Assembly: GCA_009760855.2 (NCBI GenBank)
Contig: WPIO01000119.1
Span: forward strand, 242,001-306,000
From: Cristatella mucedo
Taxonomy: Eukaryota > Bryozoa > Phylactolaemata > Cristatellidae
Reading direction: 5' to 3'
Length of the DNA: 64,000 nt
In this document: one piece after another, positions 12,153 through 22,420 of the stretch
How positions within the stretch are numbered: the first letter of the stretch is position 1
Layout: each line of letters starts with the position of its first letter
Notes under the pieces: generated by a model
What the model was told of the DNA's origin: nothing
Seen by the model: the letters and a program-made list of their open reading frames with translations, nothing else
The model's database searches: none
Position numbers and translations under genes: made by a program

Positions 12153-12308
12153 TAAATAAACAAATAAATAAATAATTCATTTATATAGCGCACTAAGAGA
12201 ACCTAATCTTTATTCAGGCGCTTCACATATGCCTCGGAGCTCGAGCCCACGACCTCAGTCAGGCCTTGGTCGGGGCGAGCACCTTAACCGCTAGACCAAA
12301 CCAGCTCG
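12153..12308 (-). mobile_element. SINE-A inserted in LINE-A
   Basis: Minus-strand order: tRNA-like head (gagctggtttggtctagcgg, box B-like gggctcgagctcc), then tail gaagcgcctgaataaagatt ending in a (TTTA)n-like run. It lies within the reverse transcriptase part of the host LINE-A. No clean duplication could be read because the border is A/T-rich. Confidence 0.82.
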
Positions 12309-12904
12309 AACATTGAAACAAGAAATTTCTTTTAGAGCTAACCAATCCACTTAGTTAGCATTGATTTGGGTTTATAACGGCATGTACAGTATATCTTTTT
12401 GTTTCGCTTGATGTTTCAGCAGAAATGGATGCTATAGATAATCAAGTCCTTCTCGAGCGGCTCTCTGTCTCGCTTGGGCATCGCTGGCACAGCAGTACAA
12501 TCGTTCAGGTCCTATCTCAGGAAGACTCCGGAGCATTGACGTGAACAGAAAAAGATCATCTGAATAATCACTGAAGCACAGGATACCTCACGAATCTGTG
12601 CTTGGTTAGCTTTTCCCATAATCCTTACTTTTCTTTCTTGGCGACGCGATCACCAAGCACAATCTAGGCTTTCACTTTAATGCAGATGACATTCAGCCAC
12701 AATTCCACGTTGATCCTCCTCAGCCATCCGCACATCATTTCTCTCAACCAACTTTTTGAATTTTTCGCTGACATCCGCACATACATAGTAGCCTACGTGT
12801 TTGAGTTGAATGACGATAGAACCAACTTACTAACTCTGGACCAGCCAATGGCGATCAGAAATATGAAAACTTAACATTCGGCTCTGAAAAGCATATTTCC
12901 TGTC

Positions 12905-13025
12905 GCATCTGCACCGGGCAGAAGGACAGGGGGCAGGTGTGCTCGGGCGCTGCATCAAGGGGGCTGGATCAGGGGGCGCAAAAATCGGTGCATACTACTG
13001 GGGGGGGGGGGGGCGGGTGCCATCC
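12905..13025. repeat. G-rich low-complexity segment
   Basis: Contains repeated agggggc and gggcgc words and a run of 13 consecutive G at about 13000. It sits inside the LINE-A copy, where reverse transcriptase sequence is missing. Several G-runs close together could form a quadruplex. Confidence 0.7.
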
Positions 13026-13601
13026 GTGTAGTTCGTCCCTGCTCACACAATACCTTAGTAGCGCCAACAATCGTCTCACCGGCTTTACTGAATCAATTCT
13101 TTAAGCCATACCTAATAGGAGCCTCAAATCCTTTGGAGACCCTGCCTTTAGTTCGTAGGCTCCCAGAGCCCGTAACTCCACCTAGAGTAACATAACGGCA
13201 TCTATTCCCTGAATTCACCACATTTAAATCGACGGTAAAAAGCAAATAGTTATCTTACGTTATGCGAGCCCTGGAGATTCTTCCTCTGTGTGTTAATGCG
13301 TGAAGACACCATAATGGCTGCTACTAACGGCACGTAAATGTTGACACTGGGAGTGTCACTTCTAGCTATATTATGCCAGTTGAGATTATGCGCGTTTCCT
13401 GTAACATGATACTTTTTCTGTACGGTAAATGCTACGAGTCTAGAAATAGATAAAGTTCTTCGATAGTGCTATACAAATGTATTATTATTATTATTATTTT
13501 TAATATTATGAACTTGGAGGAGTTTTTTAACCAACACAAGCGAAGCAATAGTCAACTGAAAAAATAATTTCTGGATGTTATTCTATTGGTAAAGACCGTA
13601 C

Positions 13602-13807
13602 CTGCTGTTCGGAATATTACCGGCGCGGTTACTGCAACGCCTTCAGGGCTTTGAATTATGCATTCAAATGAGCCTGCATAGCTGTTCTGGTCAGCTGTCA
13701 GCTGGGCAGCAGTGACCGTCAGTCTAGCCTCACTAGCTCGACTCTTCTCTTTGTGCCACGCCTTGAGCACTTGTTCATTGTCGCACCTCCATTCAGCGGT
13801 GACGTTT
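13602..13807 (-). CDS. Ig-domain exon, second half (strands C to G)
   Basis: Acceptor ggttgtctttgaag, entry phase 2, 68 full codons, donor cagcag|gtacgg, exit phase 1. The peptide has NVTAEWRCDNEQV (tryptophan of strand C and an NVT glycosylation sequon), SEARLTVTAAQLTADQ (strand E) and SYAGSFECIIQSPEGV. The last is the classic strand-F/G pattern, aromatic-x-C followed by a glycine turn. Joined to the exon at 14119-14236 it gives one domain with about 60 residues between the two cysteines. The CG left over there plus the A here make one arginine codon, so phases agree. The full gene is not seen. Likely an extracellular adhesion or receptor protein; the family is assigned from motif pattern alone. 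Confidence 0.72.
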
Positions 13808-14118
13808 CTTCAAAGACAACCGAAAAGTCGGAGGTTCAGGACGTACTATATTTAAGAGCACTAGAAAATCCCTACATCTCTATCCGTAGCGTGTGAAAAT
13901 TGCGATGCACAAACAGCTACAAAATAAAATTCAGCGCACTCGGGTAGGTTTCTTGCAATTACAGTCTCTCACAAATGTTCAGTAAGTGAGATACAGCAAT
14001 GGAAGTGCTGCGAGAATGCACTATGTCTGTGGTTAAGTAAAAAAATTGATACTTTAAAAACCATGCTATGCAAGTATTTAATGCGGGAATGAAATTAGGT
14101 TTTCGCTTTCATACCCAC

Positions 14119-14236
14119 CGATCCGGTCTGTCAGCCTGGCAGACAAGCGACTGATTTTCCCTGAATGACCTCAGTCCGAGAAAGCTGTCTATGTCTCTTT
14201 CGAGCGGAAGGCTTACAGCTGGCGGGAAGCCGTAGC
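14119..14236 (-). CDS. Ig-domain exon, first half (strands A to B)
   Basis: Acceptor gcatttcttttcag is near-ideal. Entry phase is 1, with 38 full codons, and the donor gatcg|gtgggt gives exit phase 2. The peptide starts YGFPPAVSLPLE and continues SFRENQSLVCQADRPD, where the NQS sequon precedes the strand-B cysteine. It is separated by a 311-bp intron from the exon at 13602-13807, which enters in phase 2. The two together form a phase 1 to phase 1 Ig module, the standard shuffled unit, interrupted once by a phase 2 intron. This is the best-supported host coding sequence in the window. Confidence 0.72.
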
Positions 14237-15009
14237 CTGAAAAGAAATGCTTACTAATTGCGTTCAAGCAACTCACTGCTTGTAGACTCTCTTTGCTGAG
14301 TCATTCTAGCTTCCATTCCGGAAGACAACGCTGCGCTATCTTTCCGCTTGACTGAAGTGTCTTGAAGAATCTTGCGGCTTGACGAAATTTCTCGCTTTAA
14401 TTAGTAGAGATAAAGCAGGATTTAGGGATGGTTTAAGAACATAAAGACAGCTTTGCTTTCGTATTGCAAAGCATGTCGAGTTTTAGGCTGAGACATACGT
14501 AACATGCTAGAAAGTGATCGTCTTAAGGCTTTTGCCTTACAACTGCCTTTTGTCTATTGTTACAATAGCTATGCATTTTTTGAGTAATGCATGAATAAGC
14601 TGCTGTACGTGCCGGGTTGGGAAAAGTGGCAATAAGGTAACAAAGTACAGCTACTTCAGTAATTCCCACGCTCATCCCATTCTATCAACACTTCCTCCGA
14701 ATCAATCCTAAAAGCAACTTCTTCTATTTCAGTAAGCAAAGGAAATCTCAGCTCGTCTTTGAAAGAGATTGTGTTCTCTGAGAGTGCTATAACAAATACA
14801 TTACTTTTATTTGTATCATTCGATTAGCAATAGCTTCGTAAAGCTAATGGCAGGCTTTGAGCAGGATAAGTCGTTTTCGCAGAGATTCACTCCAATGATT
14901 TACAATGACGAGTTTTAAATACGTACCAACCGTAGGCGCCATCACATTAATTCAAGTCTAGCTGTAACAAAACAGTTTGCTAAATTTAGTGACTTGATAT
15001 AGTGCCAAC

Positions 15010-15146
15010 CTAATAGAATCGCGAGCCCCGAATGCTCGCCACTTGTTGCTAAAGGGATGGTGGCTGACTGCAGGCATTCCTGGACTAACTCAGGTTCAGT
15101 CAGGGCCCGAATATCCTGCATTCCGGCCCTGACCAATTTCCAGCAG
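15010..15146 (-). CDS. Possible exon of the same minus-strand gene
   Basis: Acceptor ttcgcttggccactag, entry phase 2, 45 open codons, donor attag|gttggc, exit phase 1: the same phase pair as the Ig exon at 13602-13807. The peptide reads CWKLVRAGMQDI, then TEPELVQECLQSA, then TSGEHSGLAILL. Tryptophan near the start and an EHSG turn near the end fit a second-half Ig exon loosely, but the strand-F cysteine is missing. Only this minus-strand frame remains open. Upstream, 15180-15235 carries three imperfect attaggaa-type repeats. Confidence 0.28.
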
Positions 15147-15582
15147 CTAGTGGCCAAGCGAACGGCTTTGGACGTGTGCTTTTTCCTAATCCAGATTCTT
15201 CCTAATTCCGAATCCGCTTCTTCCTAATCCGGACAGGCGTCGGGGCCGGAAGTTATCAATCGTTAGGCGGCTCCCGCCACCCAGAGTGGCCAAGCCTGAA
15301 TGTCTGAGAGCTCATCCATTCATCGGCAGCCGGGTGACACCGGCAGTAGACAGTGGATTCGTCAGCTTGGGCAGTGAGCCGCGAGGCGGGTGCACCATTG
15401 CAGCGCCACTGTGACTGAATTTGAAAGAGAATGTTAGCCGGTTAATTACAAATTCGCCGTCTACTATTTCAGAGCGTATAAAAACGCTGGACTGCCCAGA
15501 AACGAGCGCTCAAAGACAGCTAGAAATATCTCAAAAAGTTCATCGTCGGAGAGTATTGTGCTGCAGCTCAGCAATTTGAACT

Positions 15583-15741
15583 TAGCTGATTAAACAGCCT
15601 CTTTTTGTTTAGCAACAGAAGAGCCTTGACGGCTATCACCACCGCTTGCAGTGGCGATAAAGAATCGCCCACTGCAGGAATCGAACCCACGACCTCGGGA
15701 CTGAGGTCGTGAAAGCAACCGCCTTACCTAATGTGCCATCA
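15583..15741 (-). mobile_element. SINE-B (tRNA-derived)
   Basis: Minus-strand order: gatggcacattaggtaaggc (box A), palindromic cacgacctc..gaggtcgtg, gtgggttcgattcctg (box B, matches the consensus GGTTCGANTCC well), a hairpin built on ccactgcaagcggtggtg, and the end aaaaagaggctgtttaatc. One mismatch interrupts the palindrome. No protein is encoded. Confidence 0.85.
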
Positions 15742-17999
15742 CAATTTCTCCCTTCGCGCGCCTATCGACGAGTCCTTCACTTTACGCTTCATGGCGCACG
15801 ACATAGCGGAGCGAAGGCGCTTTCATGAGCCCTGGAATGAGCATACTTGTGCATCGAGTCGAGGGTGGGCGGTTCATTATGATGCCACATTATGGCTGCC
15901 GGGATTTGCGGTTTCTGATTTATACTGACAGGGGAACTTGGGTATAATTATCTAGCCTTAATATAGACGCTGCTACTTATTCACGTTCTCTCATCCGAAA
16001 GGTGCATACATGAAACGATGTGACTGAATGTAATGATTGAATTTTTATATTCAGTCGTTAGTTAGGCTCAAGAATTTGTTCGCATGATGTGGCAACAAGG
16101 CGTCATGCTGTCTCGTAGCAACGATAGAGCCTGCTTCAGAGTTGTCTCTCACTCCCGCCTGCCAGCTTTAAGGTACTTTTATTTAGTCAAGCGGCCATAG
16201 GGTTTAACACCGTAACGCGTTCCGCGCTTGTGGTAAAGACCCTAGTTCTCGAGCCTCTGTCGCTCGCTGGCAAATTGTATAATAGTGGACAACCAAAGCT
16301 GCCAGTCGTGGACTAGGAAATGAATTCTCGACAAGCTATCTGAACAGCCCAGCTACCAAAAGACCGACTCAGCAACCGGACGGGAGGGTTCGGGAGCAAT
16401 TGAGCTATTGAGAATGAACTCTGCTGCTCTCTAGGCAATGTTTAAAGCCTTAATTAGTAAATAAAATAAAAGCCCATTTACATGAACTGCTAACGAAAAA
16501 ATATTCTTCAAAGCAGTTAGAAAGGCAAGACAGGAAGAATACAAATAATTGCTGATAATTCAGAGCACAATCATAGCAATTGGTTCCTACTGAAGCATAA
16601 GCATACGTTTATAATTAGTACATATGCGATGCCTTAAATTTAAGCACAAATATGCTTTCATAGTTGTTGCATATTTACTACTTTAAAAAAAGAAAAACAA
16701 ATATTTTCAAACCATTAAGATTCCTGCTTTCATCTAAAATACCATGTTGTAAGAATACGTTGTGATATCATTAGGTAGCGAGTTAGTGGTTGTAAGCGTA
16801 AAGGAAATGACAGCATAGTTTTCAAGAATTTGACTTTGGTTAGAGTCATTGCAAAGCAAGCAAATTCAGTGGAGCTTTGATGTATCCGCAGAGCCCTTGG
16901 TGATTGTGCCACCAGTCAATAAGCTTGAGCAAACGCATGAAAGTGCGTAACATCAAGTGACAAGAAATTAAAGGAAGTACTTAGCTTGAAGTAAACAAGT
17001 CAGTACCTACCAATACGTAGTATAATTTGAAAATTGAAATACGAATGACACAAAAGAACACCTGCAAACTTTGACAACATCATTAAGCGTCTTACTAATT
17101 ACACTAGACCAAACTTGTAGGTTAAGGAATTTTTATAGGGATATCACGATTGGTCGATGATCTTATTACAGCTACATTAAAAGCTCAAATAATGGAATCT
17201 GTTTATAGCGCATAGGTTTTGATTTGCATGAATAATTGAGAGCTCAAGCCGATTATCGGCATGTGGGCTGAATTTGTGTATATGTTTTCAGTGGATGGCT
17301 AATTTATGTAATGTAGAGTAATGCAAGCTTGCCTAGCTACAAGTATGAGTAGTGCTGTATCTATATGTATGTTTCTGGGTAGCCGATGTGGTCACGACTG
17401 CTCAACTTATATTAAGTGGGTTCAGATTTACCCTTGCACGAGTGCTCACACTCACACACATAGGAACAAACGCGGGAATGCACCTACAGGCACGGGTGCA
17501 CACACGCATAAGAACCGATACAGGTTTGCTCGGCAGCACTGACTTGCTTCTCTTATATCAAAATATAGAACTTCCATTTGTAGCCCGCTGATTGGCTTCG
17601 GCAAACATTTATTTCTCATAGGGTTGGTTATGGGATGAGATGACCGTTTGCTTCGAAGAAACTAAAAACTTTCGCAAGACGATGATCGTAAAAACAGCTG
17701 GACATGATTTCAACACTCTCCCTCTTGTTCGGAGGTTCAGAAAATAAAAGGCATACTTAATTCACCTAATGCTAAAAGATTTAGTTGCTCATGGAAAACT
17801 GGTTTTGTAAGAAGTTCAAAGTGCTTGAGATGCTAAGGCGACCAACTAACTTTGATAGAACAAGGAATTTGTGCAAATTGATCTAGCTATCTGAAATGTC
17901 TATATCTGGACAGGGTAAAGTGGTAACATTAATAGGTCTCCCAAACCATGGGCTTACCTGGTAGAAGTGAACTGAACAATCATATTAACAAAAAGAGTG
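15742..17999. other. Mostly unique DNA
   Basis: A GC-richer island at 15740-16440 has several overlapping short frames without paired splice sites. A minus-strand frame at 16740-16860 (ICLLCNDSNQSQILENY) looks Ig-like but begins right after a stop with no acceptor, so it is not called. A degenerate CA-rich stretch lies at 17440-17520. The remainder is AT-rich. Confidence 0.4.
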
Positions 18000-18004
18000 C
18001 CTTA

Positions 18005-18110
18005 TTTGTATAGTGGCGGAAGACTGGATAGCACCGTTACTTGCAGTGGGTGATAAAGAATCGCATACCACATGGCTAAAATCCACTATCATGAAGAACA
18101 AGTACCTAAC
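18005..18110 (-). mobile_element. Degraded SINE-B fragment
   Basis: Contains tatagtggcggaaga, cttgcagtgggtgataaaga and atcgcataccac in the order and spacing of the SINE-B 3' half (agcgacagaaga, cttgcagtggcgataaagg, atcgcccaccac). The tRNA-like head is barely recognisable. Confidence 0.5.
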
Positions 18111-18783
18111 CCCCGGGTTAAGATAAACTGCTAACCTGAACCCTAGCTAAATCAAGAAGAAAATTATACCATCAAAAACTACGTAGTTTAGGTTCTCAAA
18201 GCCTTCAAGCATTCAAATATTTTAATTATCTCAACTCATTGACAGCCACGTTCAAACCGATATATGCCTATTCTCAGGTATAAAAGCAGAACACATGTCT
18301 CTGAGTTCAGAGTTCTTTGTAATCACAGTGTCGTCGCCAATGAGTGACATTTCACGCTAAGCAAGCAGGATTTAACAGTGAACGTAAAGAGGTCTCAGGA
18401 AATTAAGCTGGATTTAATGTTTTGTTCTAGCTTGAATTAAGTTAATTAAATCAATGCGATGCATCCCCGATTGTTGTAATAAAGCAAGGTGATTATTTTG
18501 CAAGATATACCTCTTAGTAAACGATTCACCGAAAAATGTATAAGCAACTTTCACGATATAATCAGCTTAAATAGAAAACAGAGCTACTGTCCGAGGTGGC
18601 TTCAAGTGCTTTGATATGCAAACCACTCGACCAGAAAGGCACAGCAGTTTGTTGACCAGAACGTGTGATCATTGCCAACAATTCAGAGAGTTGTATTATC
18701 GATGCAATTTGATAATACGGTCCTTTTAATTCCCTCTGAAGGATTTACTTTAAAGTCACATTTTTCAATCAGTTTCGAAAATA

Positions 18784-18995
18784 TTATTTTGACTGATATC
18801 CAATGATTTCCGCTTGGGGTTTTGGAAATAATGGCAAATAGCAATTAATGCTTTTGTTATCCCATCGCTTACAAAAAATATATAGGCCATTGACCGATAT
18901 TTTTATATTAAAACTCTCCATGTCAGTTTGATCTAAAAGAAGGTTTGGATTCCTTTTCTGACTTGGTTTGCCGATAGTGCAGATTCGTCTTTTCC
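18784..18995 (-). CDS. Possible Ig-like exon, low support
   Basis: A minus-strand frame of about 75 codons contains KGKRRICTIGKPSQ, then SFNIKISVNGLYIFCKRW, then KSINCYLPLFPKP. NGLYIFC resembles the strand-F pattern and RRIC could supply the partner cysteine about 40 residues earlier. The acceptor is unclear (an AG at acaaaag is possible) and no strong donor is seen. It lies on the same strand and upstream of the Ig exons at 14 kb. Confidence 0.25.
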
Positions 18996-19011
18996 CTTTT
19001 GTTATCGGCAA

Positions 19012-19883
19012 TATTGTAGCAGTATATGAGATTTTGCATACATTTTCTTTGGCTTAACGTTATCTCTTTTTCTTTCCTTGTTCGAATAAGTAGGATTTTG
19101 AGAATCCACTAAGCATTTCGCATAAGAAACATTTGAGAATTTCTTCAACAAGATTTTCTTAGCTTTGTAAAATGCAGTACATCATCAACGATGAGCAAAA
19201 TCAATTTAAATAGTTCTTTGCAATGCTATCTTCATTGTGAAGTAGGCAAATGCCATGATCTTAGGCGCGAGAAAAGTAGCAGAAAGTAATACGGGGATAG
19301 CAATTCTTCTAGCACTATCCCAGTTCCTTAATTCATTCACAAGTTTTTAAAAGTTGACATGTAGATGTATTGGGCCAGGTCATGCATGAGAGAGTGTTTC
19401 TGTATTGACTTACTGTCTCTCGTAATATTTATTAGCATAAATTACTAATATATTTTTAGTGCAGCAAATTTAAATGCTGAAGCTAACCTTTCGTAGAAAT
19501 TATTTAATTCGTCTTTTTATAAATCCTAATGCGACCACAAGGGTCTTGTTGCTTCTTATCGAGCTTTTCACTATCTCTGTAATTTCAATGAAGATTAAGC
19601 TGTCCCTGATATCGCCTGCTGGTGGTAGCTCTTTAACCTCATAGACGTCAATATATTTTACCAAATTCGATTGATCGTTCAAAGACTCCTAACAGTTTCC
19701 TGTTGCTTTACAACTTCGCTTTTTCGGTCAGTGGCTGGCTCATAGCTTGCTGGCACAGCGAAAGCTTTTTTCGCTTTGCCAGATCTTTTGGCCATGGCTG
19801 GTCATCCGAGCACACGCATAGTCGAACAGACAAATTTTGCAGCAGCTGTAAATAATATTGTCTCATTGACTGGATTGGTCCGG
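19012..19883. other. AT-rich stretch with one small open frame
   Basis: The minus-strand frame 19500-19691 (ESLNDQSNLVKYIDVY, then VKELPPAGDIRDS) has protein-like composition and follows an AG at aaactgttag, but has no convincing donor. No repeats are recognised apart from A/T runs. Confidence 0.35.
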
Positions 19884-19995
19884 CTGTTAAGGTGCCCCCC
19901 CCCCCGACCAAGGTCTTGCTGAGGTCGTGGGCTCGAGCCCGGAGGCGTTTGTGAAGCGCCTGAATGGAGATTAAGTTATTTTGGGGCGCAATACA

Positions 19996-20044
<49 letters not shown>
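19884..20044 (+). mobile_element. SINE-A ending in a TA array
   Basis: Box A-like ggctgttaaggtgc, then a run of 13 C where other copies have tcgcc, then accaaggtcttgctgagg, box B-like gggctcgagccc, the tail gtgaagcgcctgaatggag, and a terminal (TA)n from about 20004. Shows independent growth of both a C-run inside the head and a TA array in the tail. Confidence 0.82.
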
Positions 20045-20045
<1 letters not shown>

Positions 20046-20487
20046 TTATACACACGATTGTCTTACATAAGCTCCCGGGGAGACACAGCTGCTTGGTCTC
20101 GGGGATTGTCCATGAAGTATTCAATTTCGTCACCAAAGACATTGCTTTCTCCCAAATTGAAGACGATGCAGCCCATATTTTTTTTTATGCTGTGATTTTC
20201 CACGTGCCTCGTCTGGATGACTTGTTTGAAGGCAAAATTGCGACAACTGACGGAACACACAGTGTGGAACAAGTTTCATCACTGTAGTGTTCTACACCAG
20301 TTTCCATTATTTCGGCTGTTTGCTTGTCCCTGGAACTAGGGCATCGGCCAATAAGCAGTTAATATCATATCTATATGATAAGTCAGGTCATCATCGAGAA
20401 AATGTTTTGGTTTTTGGTATACACCTCAGAGACAATGAATTAGTGCGTTTCCATAAATATTCAGTTGGAAAACTGTACCTGGAAGGA
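20045..20487. other. Unassigned open-frame segment between SINE-A and LINE-A
   Basis: Both strands stay open for long stretches. Plus: HEVFNFVTKDIAFSQIEDD, then after a stop FGIHLRDNELVRF. Minus: MGCIVFNLGESNVFGDE. No motif of a known transposase could be identified and no terminal repeats were found. It may be a fragment of an unrecognised element, or chance. Confidence 0.3.
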
Positions 20488-20872
20488 TGCTCATACCTCT
20501 TTGGAGACCGTGCATTTAGTTCGTATGCTCCCAAAGCCTCGAACTCCCTCCCGACCTGCATCAAAACATCCCCTGACCTGACCACATTGAAAAAGATTAA
20601 AAACTTACCTATTTTGGACAGCATTTAGTGGGTCCCTGTGATTCGTCCTTCATGTGCTGACACTGTGCATGCTGCCACTAACCACATTTGCATGCTGACC
20701 CTGTGCATTTCACCCTAACCATGTTATTAATTTTGATTTTTTTTCAAGCATGATATTACTCACCATTCAATTACATTTTTCTTTGCAGCAAATGTAAAGC
20801 GCCTAGAGAGAGAGAGAGAGAGTTTAAGTTCTCTGAGGGCGCTTTATCAAGTGCATTATTGTTATTACCTCA
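20488..20872 (+). mobile_element. LINE-A 3' fragment
   Basis: Begins at the block FGDRAFSSYAPKA and contains the ORF end (PTCIKTSPDLTTLKKIKN). The 3' end has the hairpin aaagcgcctagagagagag / ctgagggcgctttatc. The central agag of the hairpin is already expanded here to about nine GA units, a small precursor of the array at 59.2 kb. Confidence 0.9.
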
Positions 20873-21469
20873 CATCTATCTGCTTAGGATATCTTTGGGG
20901 AAGCTATCACAATGAAAGTTCAATCGATCCACTGGCTGCACCACGGTGCTGTCAAGGATATTGGATGGCCATCTGATGCTCAATAAAGTGACACTGTTGA
21001 TGTCATCAATGGTCAGGAGCCACTAACACTCAACCATTACGCGACCAAGTGCTTTGATGCTTCGTTCACTGGATTTCTCCGCTTCTACAGTATTTTTGTC
21101 TTTAACCTCACTCTTTTTGCTCATAAACATCACGCATCGGTAGCTCAAGGAATAATCCATATATCTCGCCACCATTTCTATCTTGCCTCAGAAATATTTC
21201 ATAAATAAGGGTAAACAAACTTTCTAATAGATAAAGAAGCTAGTGGGCCTGTTTGCTTGTGGGCATTGTCTTAAGGCGAGTATCTCTTAAAAGGACTGAA
21301 AGATTATGCGCATTTGTGCCTCCATAAAACCCCTCGACTACTTAAGCCATCGTGCAAGACAGTTCCTTATCTCAGATATTGATTGGATGTGATGGCTGGC
21401 TCATAAGCAGTCTTCTTAATCAAGCTTTCTTAAATTTAGGCAGCTGTCACCTAAATTCCGAGCAGGTTA
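20873..21469. other. No recognisable feature
   Basis: Mixed-composition DNA with stops in all frames. Could include old element remains, but no motif could be matched. Confidence 0.4.
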
Positions 21470-21888
21470 TGCGGTTTCAAAACGATAACGATTCTATGAG
21501 AAGAGTAAATCCTTCTAATCCAGCCACACGGTTAGGCAGTCCTATGAGCAGCAGTTCAGTTTTTCTTCATTCATTTTACAGAAATTTTCCTAAATCCGGG
21601 ATCGAATGTCGGCAAGGCAAGCATTCAGTTAATCAGTTGCTGCAGCAGATTCCGACGGTTTAAATGACAAATAAAGCTGAGTATCTTCAGCATAAAAGTG
21701 ATATCTTATTACATGGGCCTTAATCACTTTCCCCAGAGGTTGAGTATACACGGAGAACAGCAAGGGACCGAGGATAGATCTTTGACGGACTCCACTGGTG
21801 ACTTGTCTCGTGGGTGAGACGTGACCGCCACACGACAGGGATAAAACATGATCAGACAATGTAGACCACGCCAGTGCCTCTATGTGCT
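21470..21888 (-). mobile_element. LINE-B RT fragment, inverted
   Basis: The minus strand reads SDHVLSLSCGGHVSPTRQ, then RSILGPLLFSVYTQPLGK and HFYAEDTQLYLSFKPSE, the LINE-B palm region with YADD changed to YAED. It continues to about 21480 through the HPKRVAG-like block. The right border is at about 21888, where a plus-oriented LINE-B piece starts. Confidence 0.85.
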
Positions 21889-22235
21889 ATCTAGCAATGA
21901 CGGGAATGTCGCAGCCCTAGCCCAACTAAATATATTAGCTGCCTCCGACCCCGTTAATCATAATATCCTACTTGAACAAAAAACGATTGGTCTAGCAGAC
22001 GAGGCATTGGCCTGGTTTAAATCGTACTTCTCTGATCGTATTCAATCCGTGTCATTTGAGGGTGAGGTCTCATCCACCAAGAAAGTCCCATGTGGAGTCT
22101 CTCAAGTGTTTGACTTTGGTCCCTTAACCTGTGGAAAAGTAATTTATGCTCATGGAATTGGATTTCCATTTTCTGCTAATGATTTGCAGCTGTTTCTTTC
22201 ACTTAAAAGGTTAGACTCTGCTACTTCAACTAAAT
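21889..22235 (+). mobile_element. LINE-B RT fragment
   Basis: The plus strand reads SNDGNVAALAQLNILAA, IGLADEALAWFKSYFSDR and GEVSSTKKVPCGVSQ, then a decayed FPFSANDLQLFLSLKR in place of FYADDTQLYLSFK. Diverged from the main copy at 22.4 kb and dead: the catalytic aspartates read AND. Confidence 0.82.
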
Positions 22236-22420
22236 CTGTTTAGTGTCCGACTGGCAGGAATTTAGTTTTCTAATGAAAAAAAGAAGCCCTGGCTTTTTTA
22301 AGCTTTCGGGTGTAAACTCGAAGGAAGTCTTTAAAATTGACTAGGTCTGCCTCAGACCCCGATTTCTTGAAACGACGTTCCAGCCTGCGCTTAACACGGC
22401 GCATCTTAAGGATTTTTTTG
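22236..22420 (-). mobile_element. LINE-B endonuclease-RT linker, inverted
   Basis: The minus strand reads VKRRLERRFKKSGSEADL, then FKDFLRVYTRKLKKARAS, followed by the shared sequence cagtcggacactaaacag. The latter also occurs in the main copy at 22615-22636. This basic linker normally lies just upstream of the reverse transcriptase in this kind of LINE. Confidence 0.78.

Larger units (their letters stand above)
10745..13495 (+). mobile_element. LINE-A long copy: endonuclease C-terminus to 3' end
   Basis: The longest LINE-A copy. At 10980-11160 one frame reads EFCSSDHLRISLSL and later RNLKTITVDALP. The SDH box is the C-terminal signature of the apurinic-type endonuclease of non-LTR elements. 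Around 11480-11590 is the linker (LPWDPCDDQADH, KTRESIL). Decayed reverse transcriptase follows at 12400-12880 and the 3' end at 13090-13495 with a (ATT)n tail. A SINE-A interrupts it at 12153-12308, and a G-rich, tandem-like stretch at 12905-13025 replaces the middle of the ORF. Many stops; not functional. Confidence 0.85.

Noticed and set aside
15476-15486. TATA box (gtataaaaacgc) as a promoter
   Set aside because: No coding start or supported transcript follows on that strand; in AT-rich DNA the motif alone means little.
16740-16860. Ig-like minus frame ICLLCNDSNQSQILENYAV
   Set aside because: It starts immediately after a stop codon with no AG acceptor in between, and the possible donor is weak.
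20045-20487. Transposase ORF
   Set aside because: Open frames exist on both strands, but no DDE-type spacing, terminal repeats or recognised motif was found.
21470-22235. Twin-priming inversion of a single LINE-B
   Set aside because: The inverted and direct pieces cover overlapping parts of the reverse transcriptase, which one inversion event cannot produce.
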